Source of the DNA: Streptomyces sp. NBC_01210
GTDB taxonomy: Bacteria > Actinomycetota > Actinomycetes > Streptomycetales > Streptomycetaceae
DNA length: 64,000 nt
NCBI RefSeq assembly: GCF_036010325.1
Contig: NZ_CP108549.1
Location: 7,440,001 to 7,504,000 of the forward strand
Direction: 5' to 3'
This document shows, in pieces, positions 7,631 through 16,565 of the stretch (the first letter of the stretch is position 1; each line of letters starts with the position of its first letter). A program made the translations under genes and the position numbers. The notes under the pieces were generated by a model. The model had not been told where the DNA came from. It ran no database searches and saw only the letters and a program-made list of their open reading frames with translations.

Positions 7631-8691
7631 GCGCTACCGCACCACCTGCCACACCGGACAGCACACCGGCCAAGACCGACGAGCGGCTGCTGCGCACCTC
7701 GCCGCTTCGCAAGCTGCTGGGCCGGCCCGAACTGGGCTCGGTGGTCGGCGCCGTGGCGGTCTTCCTCTTCTTCTCGATCATCGCCGAATCGTTCCTGCGG
7801 GCGTCCAGCCTGTCCACCGTCCTGTACGCGGCCTCGACCCTCGGCATCATGGCCGTACCCGTCGCCCTGCTGATGATCGGCGGCGAGTTCGACCTCTCGG
7901 CCGGCGTCCTGGTGACCAGCTCCGCGCTGATCTCCTCGATGTTCAGCTACCAGATGACGGCGAACGTCTGGGTCGGCGTGCTCGTCTCGCTGCTCGTCAC
8001 GCTCGCGGTCGGGGTCTTCAACGGCTTCATGCTGACCCGTACGAAACTGCCCAGCTTCATCATCACGCTCGGTACGTTCCTGATGCTGACCGGCCTCAAC
8101 CTCGGCTTCACCAAGCTGATCAGCGGCACGGTCTCGACCAAGTCCATCGCCGACATGGAGGGCTTCGAGTCGGCCAAGAAGCTCTTCGCCTCGCAGCTCA
8201 CCCTCGGTGACGTCACGCTGAAGGTAACCATCCTGTGGTGGTTCGTCCTGGTGGCGCTGGCCACCTGGATCCTGCTGCGTACACGCTTCGGCAACTGGAT
8301 CTTCGCGGTCGGCGGCGGCGCCGACGCGGCCCGCGCGGTCGGTGTCCCGGTCAACAAGACCAAGATCGGCCTCTATATGGGCGTCGCCTTCGCCGCCTGG
8401 ATCTCCGGCCAGCATCTGCTCTTCTCGTTCGATGTGGTGCAGTCCGGCGAAGGTGTCGGCAATGAGCTGACGTACATCATCGCGGCCGTCATCGGCGGCT
8501 GTCTGATCACCGGCGGCTACGGCTCGGCGATCGGCTCCGCGGTCGGCGCGTTCATCTTCGGCATGACCAGCAAGGGCATCGTGTACGCGGAGTGGAACCC
8601 GGACTGGTTCAAGTTCTTCCTCGGGGCGATGCTCCTTCTGGCCACCCTGCTCAACGCATGGGTCCGTAAGCGTGCGGAGGCAAGCAAATGA
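7627..8691 (+). CDS. sugar ABC transporter permease (CUT2 / RbsC-like)
   Basis: A 354-residue polytopic membrane protein, the single permease of a CUT2 importer and presumably a homodimer. It has about eight to ten hydrophobic segments. The segment [19 protein letters not shown] matches the conserved RbsC loop, and [21 protein letters not shown] the EAA-like cytoplasmic coupling region (usually GRxxYAIGGNxxAAxxSGI). A hydrophilic N-terminal stretch of about 35 residues precedes the first membrane segment. The start overlaps the upstream stop and its own stop overlaps the ATPase start (both ATGA), so the three genes are tightly coupled. Confidence 0.9.
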   Translation: MSATAPPATPDSTPAKTDERLLRTSPLRKLLGRPELGSVVGAVAVFLFFSIIAESFLRASSLSTVLYAASTLGIMAVPVALLMIGGEFDLSAGVLVTSSALISSMFSYQMTANVWVGVLVSLLVTLAVGVFNGFMLTRTKLPSFIITLGTFLMLTGLNLGFTKLISGTVSTKSIADMEGFESAKKLFASQLTLGDVTLKVTILWWFVLVALATWILLRTRFGNWIFAVGGGADAARAVGVPVNKTKIGLYMGVAFAAWISGQHLLFSFDVVQSGEGVGNELTYIIAAVIGGCLITGGYGSAIGSAVGAFIFGMTSKGIVYAEWNPDWFKFFLGAMLLLATLLNAWVRKRAEASK

Positions 8692-9515
8692 CGGCCCTCG
8701 TCGAGCTCGACAACGTCAGTAAGTACTACGGCAACATCCGCGCGCTGGAAGGCGTCTCGCTCGAGGTCCACGCCGGGGAGATCTCCTGTGTGCTCGGCGA
8801 CAACGGCGCCGGCAAGTCCACCCTGATCAAGATCATCGCGGGTCTGCACCGGCACGACACGGGCACCTTCCTGATCGAGGGGGAGCAGGCGAACCTCGCC
8901 AGCCCGCGCGAAGCCCTGGACCGCGGCATCGCCACGGTCTACCAGGACCTCGCGGTCGTACCGCTGATGCCGGTCTGGCGGAACTTCTTCCTCGGCTCCG
9001 AGCCGACCAAGGGCGCGGGTCCCTTCAAGCGCCTCGACGTCGAGCTGATGCGCGAGACGACCCGCTCCGAACTGCTGCGGATGGGCATCGATCTGCGCGA
9101 TGTCGACCAGCCCATCGGGACGCTCTCGGGCGGTGAGCGCCAGTGTGTGGCGATCGCCCGGGCCGTCTACTTCGGCGCGAAGGTCCTGGTCCTGGACGAG
9201 CCGACCGCCGCGCTCGGCGTCAAGCAGTCCGGCGTCGTACTGAAGTATGTGGCGGCGGCACGCGACGCGGGTCTGGGCGTCGTACTGATCACCCACAACC
9301 CGCACCACGCCTATCTGGTCGGCGACCGCTTCGTACTGCTCAAGCGCGGCACCATGTCCGCCAGCCACACCAAGGACTCGGTCACCCTCGACGAGCTCAC
9401 CCGGCAGATGGCGGGCGGCAGCGAGCTCGAGGACCTGCGGCACGAACTGGAGAGGGCGCCGGTGCCCACGCACCTGGGCGGTCACCCGGTGAAGGAGGAG
9501 CCGCCCACGCCGTAG
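8688..9515 (+). CDS. sugar ABC transporter ATP-binding protein (single ABC domain)
   Basis: A 275-residue ATPase that powers the importer. Walker A is GDNGAGKST, the signature is LSGGERQ, and Walker B is [12 protein letters not shown]. Classical RbsA/MglA proteins of this transporter class have two ABC domains in about 500 residues; here there is one, as in FrcA-type systems, so the active unit should be a homodimer. It overlaps the permease stop by 4 bp. A strong hairpin follows 49 bp downstream. Confidence 0.92.
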   Translation: MTALVELDNVSKYYGNIRALEGVSLEVHAGEISCVLGDNGAGKSTLIKIIAGLHRHDTGTFLIEGEQANLASPREALDRGIATVYQDLAVVPLMPVWRNFFLGSEPTKGAGPFKRLDVELMRETTRSELLRMGIDLRDVDQPIGTLSGGERQCVAIARAVYFGAKVLVLDEPTAALGVKQSGVVLKYVAAARDAGLGVVLITHNPHHAYLVGDRFVLLKRGTMSASHTKDSVTLDELTRQMAGGSELEDLRHELERAPVPTHLGGHPVKEEPPTP

Positions 9516-9563
9516 CGCGCCTGCGGAGCCCCGCGCCCCCGACACCGCCGGATGGCAGAATCG

Positions 9564-9592
9564 GGCCCGGTGGGCACCGCCCACCCCGGGCC
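9564..9592 (+). terminator. GC-rich hairpin after the ABC transporter genes
   Basis: GGCCCGGTGGG (9564-9574) pairs with CCCACCCCGGGCC (9580-9592) over 11 bp with a two-base bulge and a 5-nt loop. There is no T-run, as is common in Streptomyces terminators. It lies before the ROK kinase gene and may reduce read-through into it. Confidence 0.55.
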
Positions 9593-9627
9593 GTGACAGC
9601 ACCCGGCCCCCGACACCCCGCAGGGAC

Positions 9628-10788
9628 ATGAGCACGTACCGCGACTTCGCCCACCGAGGCTCCGCCCGCGCCACCGTCCTGAAGACCGTCGGCACCCGGG
9701 AACGGCGCTCTCACCTCTCCGCGCCCCGGGTTCCCACGGTCGGCATCGACATCGGCGGTACGAAGGTGATGGCGGGCGTCGTCGACGCCGACGGGGTCAT
9801 CCTGGAGAAGATCCGCACCGAGACGCCGGACAAGTCCAAGAGCCCCAAGGTCGTCGAGGACACCATCTGCGAGCTGGTGCTCGATCTCTCCGACCGTCAC
9901 GATGTGCACGCCGTCGGTATCGGTGCGGCCGGCTGGGTCGACGCCGACCGCTCCAAGGTCCTCTTCGCGCCCCATCTGGCCTGGCGCAACGAGCCCCTGC
10001 GCGACGCCGTCGCGGCCCGGCTCGCCGTGCCCGTACTGGTCGACAACGACGCCAACGCCGCCGCCTGGGCGGAGTGGCGCTTCGGCGCGGGCCGCGGCGA
10101 GGACCACCTCGTGATGATCACCCTCGGCACCGGCATCGGCGGCGCGATCCTCGAGGACGGCCAGGTCAAGCGCGGCAAGTACGGAGTCGCGGGTGAGTTC
10201 GGTCATATGCAGGTCGTGCCCGGTGGCCACCGCTGCCCCTGCGGCAACCGCGGCTGCTGGGAGCAGTACAGCTCCGGCAACGCGCTCGTGAGAGAGGCAC
10301 GCGAGCTCGCCGCCGCCGACTCCCCGGTCGCGCACAGCCTCATCGAGCGCGTCGGCGGCAACATTCCCGAGATCACAGGCCCGCTCATCACCGAACTCGC
10401 CCGCGAGGGCGACGCCATGTGTATCGAGCTCTTCCAGGACATCGGCCAGTGGCTCGGCGTCGGCATCGCCAACCTCGCCGCCGCTCTCGACCCCTCGTGC
10501 TTCGTCATCGGAGGCGGTGTCAGCGCCGCCGACGACCTGCTCATCGGGCCCGCCCGCGACGCCTTCCGCCGGCATCTCACCGGCCGCGGCTACCGCCCGG
10601 AGGCCCGGATCGCCAAAGCCCAGCTCGGCCCCGAGGCGGGTATGGTCGGCGCGGCCGATCTCGCGCGGCTCGTGGCGCGCCGCTTCCGCCGGGCCAACCG
10701 GCGCCGTGTGGAGCGCCATGAGCGGTACGAGCGCTATGCGCAGGCCATCCGTAACTCCAGCACCACCCGCCCCACCCAGGAACCGTAG
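9628..10788 (+). CDS. ROK-family sugar kinase (glucokinase-like)
   Basis: A 386-residue ATP-dependent hexokinase-fold enzyme. The phosphate-binding motif is GIDIGGTKVMAGVV, the catalytic aspartate region is VLVDNDANAAAWAEWRFGAG, the second nucleotide motif is ITLGTGIGGAIL, and the zinc site of ROK proteins is GGHRCPCGNRGCWEQY. It lacks an N-terminal helix-turn-helix, so it is a kinase rather than a ROK repressor. About 35 N-terminal residues and an arginine-rich C-terminal tail (RRFRRANRRRVERHERYERY) extend beyond the usual 310-320-residue core. Location after the transporter suggests it phosphorylates the imported sugar; glucose as substrate is only a default guess. Confidence 0.88.
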   Translation: MSTYRDFAHRGSARATVLKTVGTRERRSHLSAPRVPTVGIDIGGTKVMAGVVDADGVILEKIRTETPDKSKSPKVVEDTICELVLDLSDRHDVHAVGIGAAGWVDADRSKVLFAPHLAWRNEPLRDAVAARLAVPVLVDNDANAAAWAEWRFGAGRGEDHLVMITLGTGIGGAILEDGQVKRGKYGVAGEFGHMQVVPGGHRCPCGNRGCWEQYSSGNALVREARELAAADSPVAHSLIERVGGNIPEITGPLITELAREGDAMCIELFQDIGQWLGVGIANLAAALDPSCFVIGGGVSAADDLLIGPARDAFRRHLTGRGYRPEARIAKAQLGPEAGMVGAADLARLVARRFRRANRRRVERHERYERYAQAIRNSSTTRPTQEP

Positions 10789-10790
10789 CC

Positions 10791-11369
10791 ATGACCGTGC
10801 CCCGACAGTCCACCTCTCCGGACGACAGCGCCCACCCTCCCGAGGACCGGCGCCATATGCTCCGCCGCCGCTGGCTGACGGCGATCATCATCGTGCTGCT
10901 CGTCGGAGTCCCGGCCGGCTATCTGGTGATTTCCGCCGAGCAGAGCCGCGACAGCGGCCGGGACAAGGAGGCGGAGTCCTCGGCCACCAGTCTGCGGGAG
11001 ACCTGGCCCTCCCAGACCAAGCGCCGTGTCTTCGAGGTGCCCATCCCGCCGAAGTCCACGGACGTTGCCTACTACGAGACGAGCAACTGGAAGACCAGCC
11101 GGCTGTTCGTGCAGTTCCGCACCACTTCCGGCGGGCTCGACCTGTTCCTGGAGGGCGTGGGGACGAGCCGCGCCAAGCTCCACGACGGTGTGGTCACCAT
11201 CGGCGCGCGTGACGCCGCGACGGCGGGCTGGGACTTCGGCGCCGGTCAGGGCGACTGGGCGGGCACCAGCCACCCGCAGAAGGACCCGCGGCCCACCCAG
11301 GACATCACCGTCGACCTGAGTGACACGGCCCGCCCCAGGGTGTACGTGGTATCGACAGCGACCCCCTGA
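10791..11369 (+). CDS. single-pass membrane protein of unknown function
   Basis: A 192-residue protein with one hydrophobic segment (about residues 29-47, WLTAIIIVLLVGVPAGYLVI) preceded by HMLRRR, so the rest should be extracytoplasmic. The outer part contains YYETSNWKTSRLFVQFRT and a beta-rich region ending RPRVYVVSTATP; I recognise no domain. It starts 3 nt after the ROK kinase stop and is surely co-transcribed with it. A role at the membrane in the same sugar system is possible but unsupported. Confidence 0.75.
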   Translation: MTVPRQSTSPDDSAHPPEDRRHMLRRRWLTAIIIVLLVGVPAGYLVISAEQSRDSGRDKEAESSATSLRETWPSQTKRRVFEVPIPPKSTDVAYYETSNWKTSRLFVQFRTTSGGLDLFLEGVGTSRAKLHDGVVTIGARDAATAGWDFGAGQGDWAGTSHPQKDPRPTQDITVDLSDTARPRVYVVSTATP

Positions 11370-11405
11370 CCGGACGACGAAACTTCACTGGATAGCGTGG
11401 AGAGG

Positions 11406-12692
11406 GTGAGTGAGACGCAGACGCCCCCGAAGACCCTGCAGTACCGGATCGACGGTCCCGACGACGCCCCCGTGCTCATCCTCGGCCCCTCTCTCGGCAC
11501 TACATGGCACATGTGGGATCGGCAGATTGCCGAGCTCTCCCGCCGGTGGCGGGTGTTCCGGTTCGACCTGCCCGGCCATGGCGGCGCGCCCGCCCATCCC
11601 GCCACCGCAGTCGCCGAGCTCGCCGACCGGCTGCTCGCGACCCTTGACGAGCTGGGCATCCAGCGCTTCGGTTACGCGGGCTGCTCCATCGGCGGCGCGA
11701 TCGGCATCGAACTGGCACTGCGCCAACCGCAGCGCGTGGCCTCCCTCGCACTGGTCGCCGCCTCGCCCCGGTTCGGCACCGCCGACGAGTTCCGCCAGCG
11801 TGGTGTGATCGTCCGCACCAATGGCCTGGACCCGATGGCGCGCACCGCGCCCGAGCGCTGGTTCACCCAGGGCTTCGCCTCCGCCCAGCCCGCGATCGTC
11901 GAGTGGGCCGTCCAGATGGTCCGCACCACCGACCCCGGCTGCTACATCGCCGCCTGCGAGGCGCTCGCGGCCTTCGACGTCCGCGGCGAACTCGGCCTCG
12001 TCGGCGTCCCCACGCTGGTCCTGGTCGGCTCCGAGGACCAGGTCACCGGGCCCGCGGAGGCCCGCACGCTGGTCGCCGGGATTCCGGACGCCCGGCTCGC
12101 GCTGGTCCCGGGTGCCTCCCACCTCGCCCCCGTCGAGCAGCCCGCCGCCGTCACCGATCTGCTCGAACGCCACTTCTCCACGGCGTGGCAGGACACGCTG
12201 TCGGCCATTCCGGCGCCGCCGGTCGCGCCCGCGATCTCCGCACCCGTGGCGCCCGTCGCCGAGATCGCCGCGGCCTCGCCCGAGCAGCCGCAGGCCGTGC
12301 GGACAGGGCGCCCCGACCCGTACATCGCCGGGATGAAGGTGCGCCGCGAGGTTCTCGGCGACGCGCATGTGGACCGGGCTACGGCCGAGGCCGACGACTT
12401 CACGGGCGACTTCCAAGAGCTGATCACCCGCTACGCCTGGGGCGAGGTCTGGACCCGCGAGGGCCTGGACAGACGCACCCGCAGCGTGGTGACGCTGACC
12501 GCACTGGTCGCGGGCGGACATCTGGACGAGCTGGCCTTCCACACCCGCGCCGCGCTGCGCAACGGACTGACCCCCGCCGAGATCCGGGAAGTCCTGATCC
12601 ACGCGGCCGTGTACTGCGGCGTCCCCGCGGCGAATTCCGCATTCAAGGTGGCCCAGGCCGTGATCCAGCAGGAGACCACCCCCGAGGCGTAG
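11406..12692 (+). CDS. pcaL: bifunctional 3-oxoadipate enol-lactonase / 4-carboxymuconolactone decarboxylase (PcaD-PcaC fusion)
   Basis: A 428-residue fusion for two consecutive beta-ketoadipate steps: decarboxylation of gamma-carboxymuconolactone and hydrolysis of the enol-lactone. The N-terminal alpha/beta-hydrolase has the oxyanion HGGAPA region, the nucleophile elbow YAGCSIGGAIG and a C-terminal SHLAPVEQP histidine. After an Ala/Pro linker comes the CMD domain (RREVLGDAHVDRATAEADDF, YAWGEVWTREGLDRRTRSVV, IHAAVYCGVPAANSAFKVA). Such fusions are known in Streptomyces. No other pca genes are in the window. The GTG at 11406 is preferred because TAGCGT ends 7 nt upstream; a GTG at 11397 is the alternative. 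Confidence 0.9.
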   Translation: MSETQTPPKTLQYRIDGPDDAPVLILGPSLGTTWHMWDRQIAELSRRWRVFRFDLPGHGGAPAHPATAVAELADRLLATLDELGIQRFGYAGCSIGGAIGIELALRQPQRVASLALVAASPRFGTADEFRQRGVIVRTNGLDPMARTAPERWFTQGFASAQPAIVEWAVQMVRTTDPGCYIAACEALAAFDVRGELGLVGVPTLVLVGSEDQVTGPAEARTLVAGIPDARLALVPGASHLAPVEQPAAVTDLLERHFSTAWQDTLSAIPAPPVAPAISAPVAPVAEIAAASPEQPQAVRTGRPDPYIAGMKVRREVLGDAHVDRATAEADDFTGDFQELITRYAWGEVWTREGLDRRTRSVVTLTALVAGGHLDELAFHTRAALRNGLTPAEIREVLIHAAVYCGVPAANSAFKVAQAVIQQETTPEA

Positions 12693-12704
12693 CAGGATGG
12701 GGGC

Positions 12705-13337
12705 ATGAGGCTCACGAAGAAGACGCATGCCTGCATCCGGCTCGAGAAGGACGGGCAGACGCTCGTCATCGATCCCGGCACCTTCAGCGAACAGGACGCG
12801 GCCATCGGCGCGGACGTCATCCTGGTCACCCATGAGCACCTCGACCATTTCAACGAGGACCGGCTGCGCGCCGCCCTCGAGGCGAACCCGGCAGCCGGGA
12901 TCTGGACCCTGCGGAGCGTCGCCGAGAAGATCTCGGCGGCCTTCCCGGGCCGCGTCCACACGGTCGGCCACGGCGACACCTTCAGCGCCGCCGGCTTCGA
13001 CGTACAGGTCCACGGCGAGCTGCACGCGGTGATCCACCCGGACATCCCGCGGATCACCAATGTCGGCTTCCTGGTGGACGGTTCGGTCTTCCACCCCGGC
13101 GACGCGCTCACCGTCCCGGACCACCCGGTCGAGACGCTGATGATCCCGGTGCAGGCCCCCTGGAACAAGATCTCCGAGGTCATCGACTACGTACGCGAAG
13201 TGAAGCCGCAGCGCGCCATCGACATCCACGACGCGCTGCTCACCGATCTCGCGCGGCCCGTCTACGACAACCAGATCGGTGCCCTGGGTGGCGCGGAGCA
13301 CGGCCGGCTGGCCCCGGGCGAGGCGACCGATCTGTGA
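12705..13337 (+). CDS. MBL-fold metallo-hydrolase
   Basis: A 210-residue beta-lactamase-fold hydrolase of the UlaG-like group. The dinuclear metal motif HEHLDH occupies residues 43-48; further ligands are likely in GELHAVIHPDIPR, FHPGDALTVPD and the C-terminal DIHDALL. Members hydrolyse lactones, phosphodiesters or thioesters, and the substrate cannot be predicted. It begins 12 nt after pcaL and may be co-transcribed, although a CAGGAT box 6 nt before the ATG could also give it a leaderless start. Confidence 0.85.
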   Translation: MRLTKKTHACIRLEKDGQTLVIDPGTFSEQDAAIGADVILVTHEHLDHFNEDRLRAALEANPAAGIWTLRSVAEKISAAFPGRVHTVGHGDTFSAAGFDVQVHGELHAVIHPDIPRITNVGFLVDGSVFHPGDALTVPDHPVETLMIPVQAPWNKISEVIDYVREVKPQRAIDIHDALLTDLARPVYDNQIGALGGAEHGRLAPGEATDL

Positions 13338-13432
13338 CGGCCAACCCTGACCGCCACGCCCTGACCGGCCCCCTGGCTGCCCCCTGACCGCCGCACCGCT
13401 CACTGTCAGACCCCCCGGATAGGCTGTCGGGC

Positions 13433-14212
13433 ATGCGCATCGCCACCTGGAACGTCAACTCGATCACCGCTCGGCTGCCCCGGCTGCTGGCCTGGCTGGA
13501 GAGCAGCGGCACGGACGTGCTGTGCATCCAGGAGACCAAGTGCACCGAGGAGCAGTTCCCCGCCGACGAGCTGCGAGAGCTCGGCTACGACTCCGCGGTC
13601 AACGCCAACGGCAGGTGGAACGGCGTGGCCCTGGTCTCCCGGGTCGGCCTGGACGAGGTCGTCAAGGGCCTGCCCGGCGGACCGGACTACGGGGGTGCGC
13701 AGGAGCCGCGGGCGATCTCCGCGACCTGCGACGGCGTCCGTGTCTGGTCGGTCTATGTGCCCAACGGCCGCGAGATCGCCCACGACCACTACGCCTACAA
13801 GCTGCGCTGGTTGGAGGCGCTGAAGGCCTCGGTGGCCGAGGACGCGGCGGGCGAGCGCCCGTTCGCGGTCCTCGGCGACTTCAATGTCGCACCGACCGAC
13901 GAGGACGTCTGGGACCCCGCGCTCTTCGAGGGAGCCACGCATGTCACCCCGGCCGAGCGTGCGGCGCTCGCCGCGCTGCGCGAGGCCGGGCTGTCCGATG
14001 TGATGCCCCGCCCGCTGAAGTACGACCGTCCGTACACCTACTGGGACTACCGCGAGCTGCGCTTCCCCAAGAACAAGGGCATGCGTATCGACCTTGTCTA
14101 CGGCAACGAACCCTTCACCAAGGCGGTCAAGGACAGCTATGTCGACCGCGAGCAGCGCAAGGGCAAGGGTGCCTCGGACCACGCACCTGTTGTTGTCGAT
14201 CTGGACATCTGA
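13433..14212 (+). CDS. xthA: exodeoxyribonuclease III
   Basis: A 259-residue AP endonuclease / 3'-5' exonuclease for base excision repair. The N-terminus MRIATWNVNSITARLPRLL carries Asn7, IQETKC gives the metal-binding Glu34, GDFNVAPTDEDVWDP the central Asp/Asn pair, and SDHAPVVVDL the catalytic histidine near residue 250. Length matches the family. TAGGCT ends 7 nt before the ATG with no ribosome site between, so it is probably leaderless. Confidence 0.95.
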   Translation: MRIATWNVNSITARLPRLLAWLESSGTDVLCIQETKCTEEQFPADELRELGYDSAVNANGRWNGVALVSRVGLDEVVKGLPGGPDYGGAQEPRAISATCDGVRVWSVYVPNGREIAHDHYAYKLRWLEALKASVAEDAAGERPFAVLGDFNVAPTDEDVWDPALFEGATHVTPAERAALAALREAGLSDVMPRPLKYDRPYTYWDYRELRFPKNKGMRIDLVYGNEPFTKAVKDSYVDREQRKGKGASDHAPVVVDLDI

Positions 14213-14270
14213 CGGCGGTTGACGCGCGCCCTGTGGTGCGTACGGCCGCGGGGATGCGAGGCTGAGCAGT

Positions 14271-14723
14271 ATGAACATCCCTTTCTTGGACAACTGGCTC
14301 AAGCGCCACGGCGGTGACCTGGAGGAGATGGCGGTCACCGCCGGAGCCGAGAACGACCCGGAGAGAGCGGCGGCCATCGCCGAGCTGCTCTCCGAGTGTG
14401 AGCTGCTGCGTGTCCGAGCGGGGCAGGCCGGGCTCGAACTGGACGACTCCCCGGCCTCGTTGACCGCCCTCGACCAGTTGCCTCCGCGCTGGCGCGACGA
14501 CCCGGAGGAGCTGCCCTGGCTGGGCAACGACGCGGGTCTCTACCTCGGCACCGTGATCGTCCGTACGGTCCCCGGCGCGACCTGGCACATCTGGCCGGCC
14601 GGCCATCCCGTGGTGCGGCTCGTCTCCGGCCGCGAGATCGGAGTGGTGGAGGCGGGTCTTGACTGGGCGGTCAATGGAGCGCCCGAGCTCTCCCAGGTGT
14701 ACGCGGAAGCGGCCGAAGCCTGA
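14271..14723 (+). CDS. conserved small protein (DUF6278-like)
   Basis: A 150-residue soluble protein beginning MNIPFLDNWLKRHGGDLEEM, with an acidic helical first half and a second half containing LGNDAGLYLGTVIVRTVPGA followed by TWHIWPAGHPVVRL. I recall this as a Streptomyces family commonly found next to exonuclease III and named DUF6278; that name is from memory. Function is unknown. It lies 58 nt after xthA and is followed by a perfect hairpin. GAGGCT ends 7 nt before the ATG. Confidence 0.75.
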   Translation: MNIPFLDNWLKRHGGDLEEMAVTAGAENDPERAAAIAELLSECELLRVRAGQAGLELDDSPASLTALDQLPPRWRDDPEELPWLGNDAGLYLGTVIVRTVPGATWHIWPAGHPVVRLVSGREIGVVEAGLDWAVNGAPELSQVYAEAAEA

Positions 14724-14728
14724 CGTCG

Positions 14729-14750
14729 CGCCGGGCTCGCCGGCCCGGCG
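14729..14750 (+). terminator. terminator hairpin after the DUF6278-like gene
   Basis: CGCCGGGC (14729-14736) and GCCCGGCG (14743-14750) form a perfect 8-bp stem with a 6-nt loop beginning 6 nt after the stop codon. The outer bases CGT/ACG can extend the stem beyond a small bulge. Confidence 0.65.
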
Positions 14751-14763
14751 ACGATCATGGACG

Positions 14764-14780
14764 GCCGTACTTAATACGGC
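14764..14780. promoter_or_regulatory. inverted repeat upstream of the glutamate transporter operon
   Basis: GCCGTA (14764-14769) and TACGGC (14775-14780) are separated by CTTAA, 96 bp before gluA, in an AT-richer stretch. It could be an operator for a regulator of amino-acid uptake, or simply a small hairpin. No regulator gene is adjacent. Confidence 0.35.
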
Positions 14781-14875
14781 TTATGCCCCATTTATGCGTG
14801 TCGAGTGCGAAGTCTCTTATCGGGCTGGATAGTTTGCGCTGACCTCGACACAGCTGAGAGTGGGTGGGGCAACGT

Positions 14876-15619
14876 ATGGCCGTCGATCCGTTGATCGAGC
14901 TGCGTAACGTCAACAAGCACTACGGACAGTTGCACGTTCTCCAGGACATTGATCTCACTGTCGGACGCGGTGAGGTTGTTGTGGTCATCGGCCCCTCCGG
15001 CTCCGGCAAATCAACACTCTGCCGTACGGTCAACCGGCTCGAGACGATCGAGTCGGGTCACATCAGCATCGACGGTCAGCCGCTGCCCGAGGAGGGCCGC
15101 GCGCTCGCCAAGCTCCGCGCCGATGTGGGCATGGTCTTCCAGTCCTTCAATCTCTTCGCCCACAAGACCGTGCTGGACAATGTCTCGCTCGCGCCCGTCA
15201 AGGTCCGCCGCCGCAAGAAGGAGGAGGCGGACAGGCGCTCCCGCGAACTCCTGCAACGCGTAGGCCTCGCCGACCAGGCCGAGAAGTACCCGGCCCAGCT
15301 CTCCGGGGGGCAGCAGCAGCGCGTGGCCATCGCCCGCGCGCTCGCCATGGACCCCAAGGTCATGCTCTTCGACGAGCCGACCTCGGCCCTCGACCCGGAG
15401 ATGATCAACGAGGTGCTTGAGGTCATGCAGCAGCTCGTCCGCGACGGAATGACCATGGTCGTCGTCACCCACGAGATGGGCTTCGCCCGGTCCGCCGCGA
15501 ACCGCGTCGTCTTCATGGCGGACGGCCGGATCGTCGAGGACCGCACCCCGGAGGACTTCTTCACCAACCCCGAGAGCAACCGTGCCAAGGACTTCCTCTC
15601 CAAGATCCTCAAGCACTGA
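14876..15619 (+). CDS. gluA: glutamate ABC transporter ATP-binding protein
   Basis: A 247-residue polar amino-acid-type ATPase. Walker A is GPSGSGKST, the Q-loop region is [17 protein letters not shown], the signature is [15 protein letters not shown], and Walker B with D-loop is [13 protein letters not shown]. The ATG at 14876 is preferred to a GTG at 14864 because GGTGGGG lies 6 nt upstream and [17 protein letters not shown] is where homology starts. The gene order ATPase-binding protein-permease-permease is that of gluABCD of actinobacteria, so glutamate (and perhaps aspartate or glutamine) is the likely substrate. Confidence 0.9.
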   Translation: MAVDPLIELRNVNKHYGQLHVLQDIDLTVGRGEVVVVIGPSGSGKSTLCRTVNRLETIESGHISIDGQPLPEEGRALAKLRADVGMVFQSFNLFAHKTVLDNVSLAPVKVRRRKKEEADRRSRELLQRVGLADQAEKYPAQLSGGQQQRVAIARALAMDPKVMLFDEPTSALDPEMINEVLEVMQQLVRDGMTMVVVTHEMGFARSAANRVVFMADGRIVEDRTPEDFFTNPESNRAKDFLSKILKH

Positions 15620-15634
15620 CGGGGATGAGGACTC

Positions 15635-16558
15635 ATGATGCGTACGAGACGTATGAGACGTGCTCTCGCGGTGCTGGCGCTCGTCCTGGCCGTCGCCGCC
15701 ACCGCGGACTGCGGAAAGGAGGGCAGCCCGCCCGTCAAGGGCCCGCAGACCGACCGGCTGCCGCGGTACACCGTGGCCACCGGCTTCCAGCTGCCCGACT
15801 CACCGACCTGGAACAAGGCCAGAAAGCGCGGCCATCTGGTCGTCGGCGCCAAGGAGGACCAGCCCTACCTGGGCGAGAAGGACCCGGCGAGCGGGCGCTA
15901 CACCGGGTTCGACATCGAGATCGCCAAAATGGTCGCCGCCTCACTGGGCTTCGACCCGAACACCGTCCAGTTCATGACGATCGCCTCGGCGAACCGCGAA
16001 ACCGCCCTGCAGAACGGGCAGATCGACTACTACGTCGGCACCTACACCATCAACGACAACCGCAAGAAGCTCGTCGGCTTCGCAGGCCCGTACTACCTGG
16101 CCGGCCAGTCCCTCCTCGTACGGGCCGACGAGCACGACATCAAAGGCCCCCAGGACCTGGCCGGCAAGCGCGTCTGCTCGGCCGCCGGATCGACGCCGTA
16201 CCAGCGGATCGCGGCCGACTACCCGAAGGCCGACCTCGTCGCGTACGACACCTACTCCATCTGCGTGGACAACCTGCTGACCTATCAGGTCGAGGCCGTC
16301 ACCACCGACGACGCCATCCTCACCGGCTACGCGGCCAAGGTGCCTGAAGAGCTCAAGGTGGTCGGCAAGCCCTTCTCCGAGGAGCCGTACGGCATCGGCG
16401 TCCCGCGCAGCGACAACGCCCTGCGCTTCGCCATCGACGACGCCCTCGAGGCCAACGAGAAGAACGGGAACTGGAAGAAGGCCTACGAGGCGACACTCGG
16501 CCTCTCCGGAGTGCCGGCCCCACAGCCGCCACCGATCGACCGCTACCCGGCGAGCTGA
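15635..16558 (+). CDS. gluB: glutamate ABC transporter substrate-binding protein
   Basis: A 307-residue family-3 solute-binding protein. After an N-terminal signal sequence the mature domain has GHLVVGAKEDQPYLGEKD, YTGFDIEIAKMVAASLGF, NGQIDYYVGTYTINDNRK and VEAVTTDDAILTGYA, characteristic of GluB. The putative lipobox is unusual: Cys26 is preceded by aspartate (AATADC) instead of Gly, Ala or Ser, so processing by signal peptidase II may be poor. GGGGATGAGG precedes the tandem ATGs at 15635/15638. The gene lies 15 nt after gluA and 7 nt before gluC. Confidence 0.88.
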   Translation: MMRTRRMRRALAVLALVLAVAATADCGKEGSPPVKGPQTDRLPRYTVATGFQLPDSPTWNKARKRGHLVVGAKEDQPYLGEKDPASGRYTGFDIEIAKMVAASLGFDPNTVQFMTIASANRETALQNGQIDYYVGTYTINDNRKKLVGFAGPYYLAGQSLLVRADEHDIKGPQDLAGKRVCSAAGSTPYQRIAADYPKADLVAYDTYSICVDNLLTYQVEAVTTDDAILTGYAAKVPEELKVVGKPFSEEPYGIGVPRSDNALRFAIDDALEANEKNGNWKKAYEATLGLSGVPAPQPPPIDRYPAS

Positions 16559-16565
16559 GGACACC

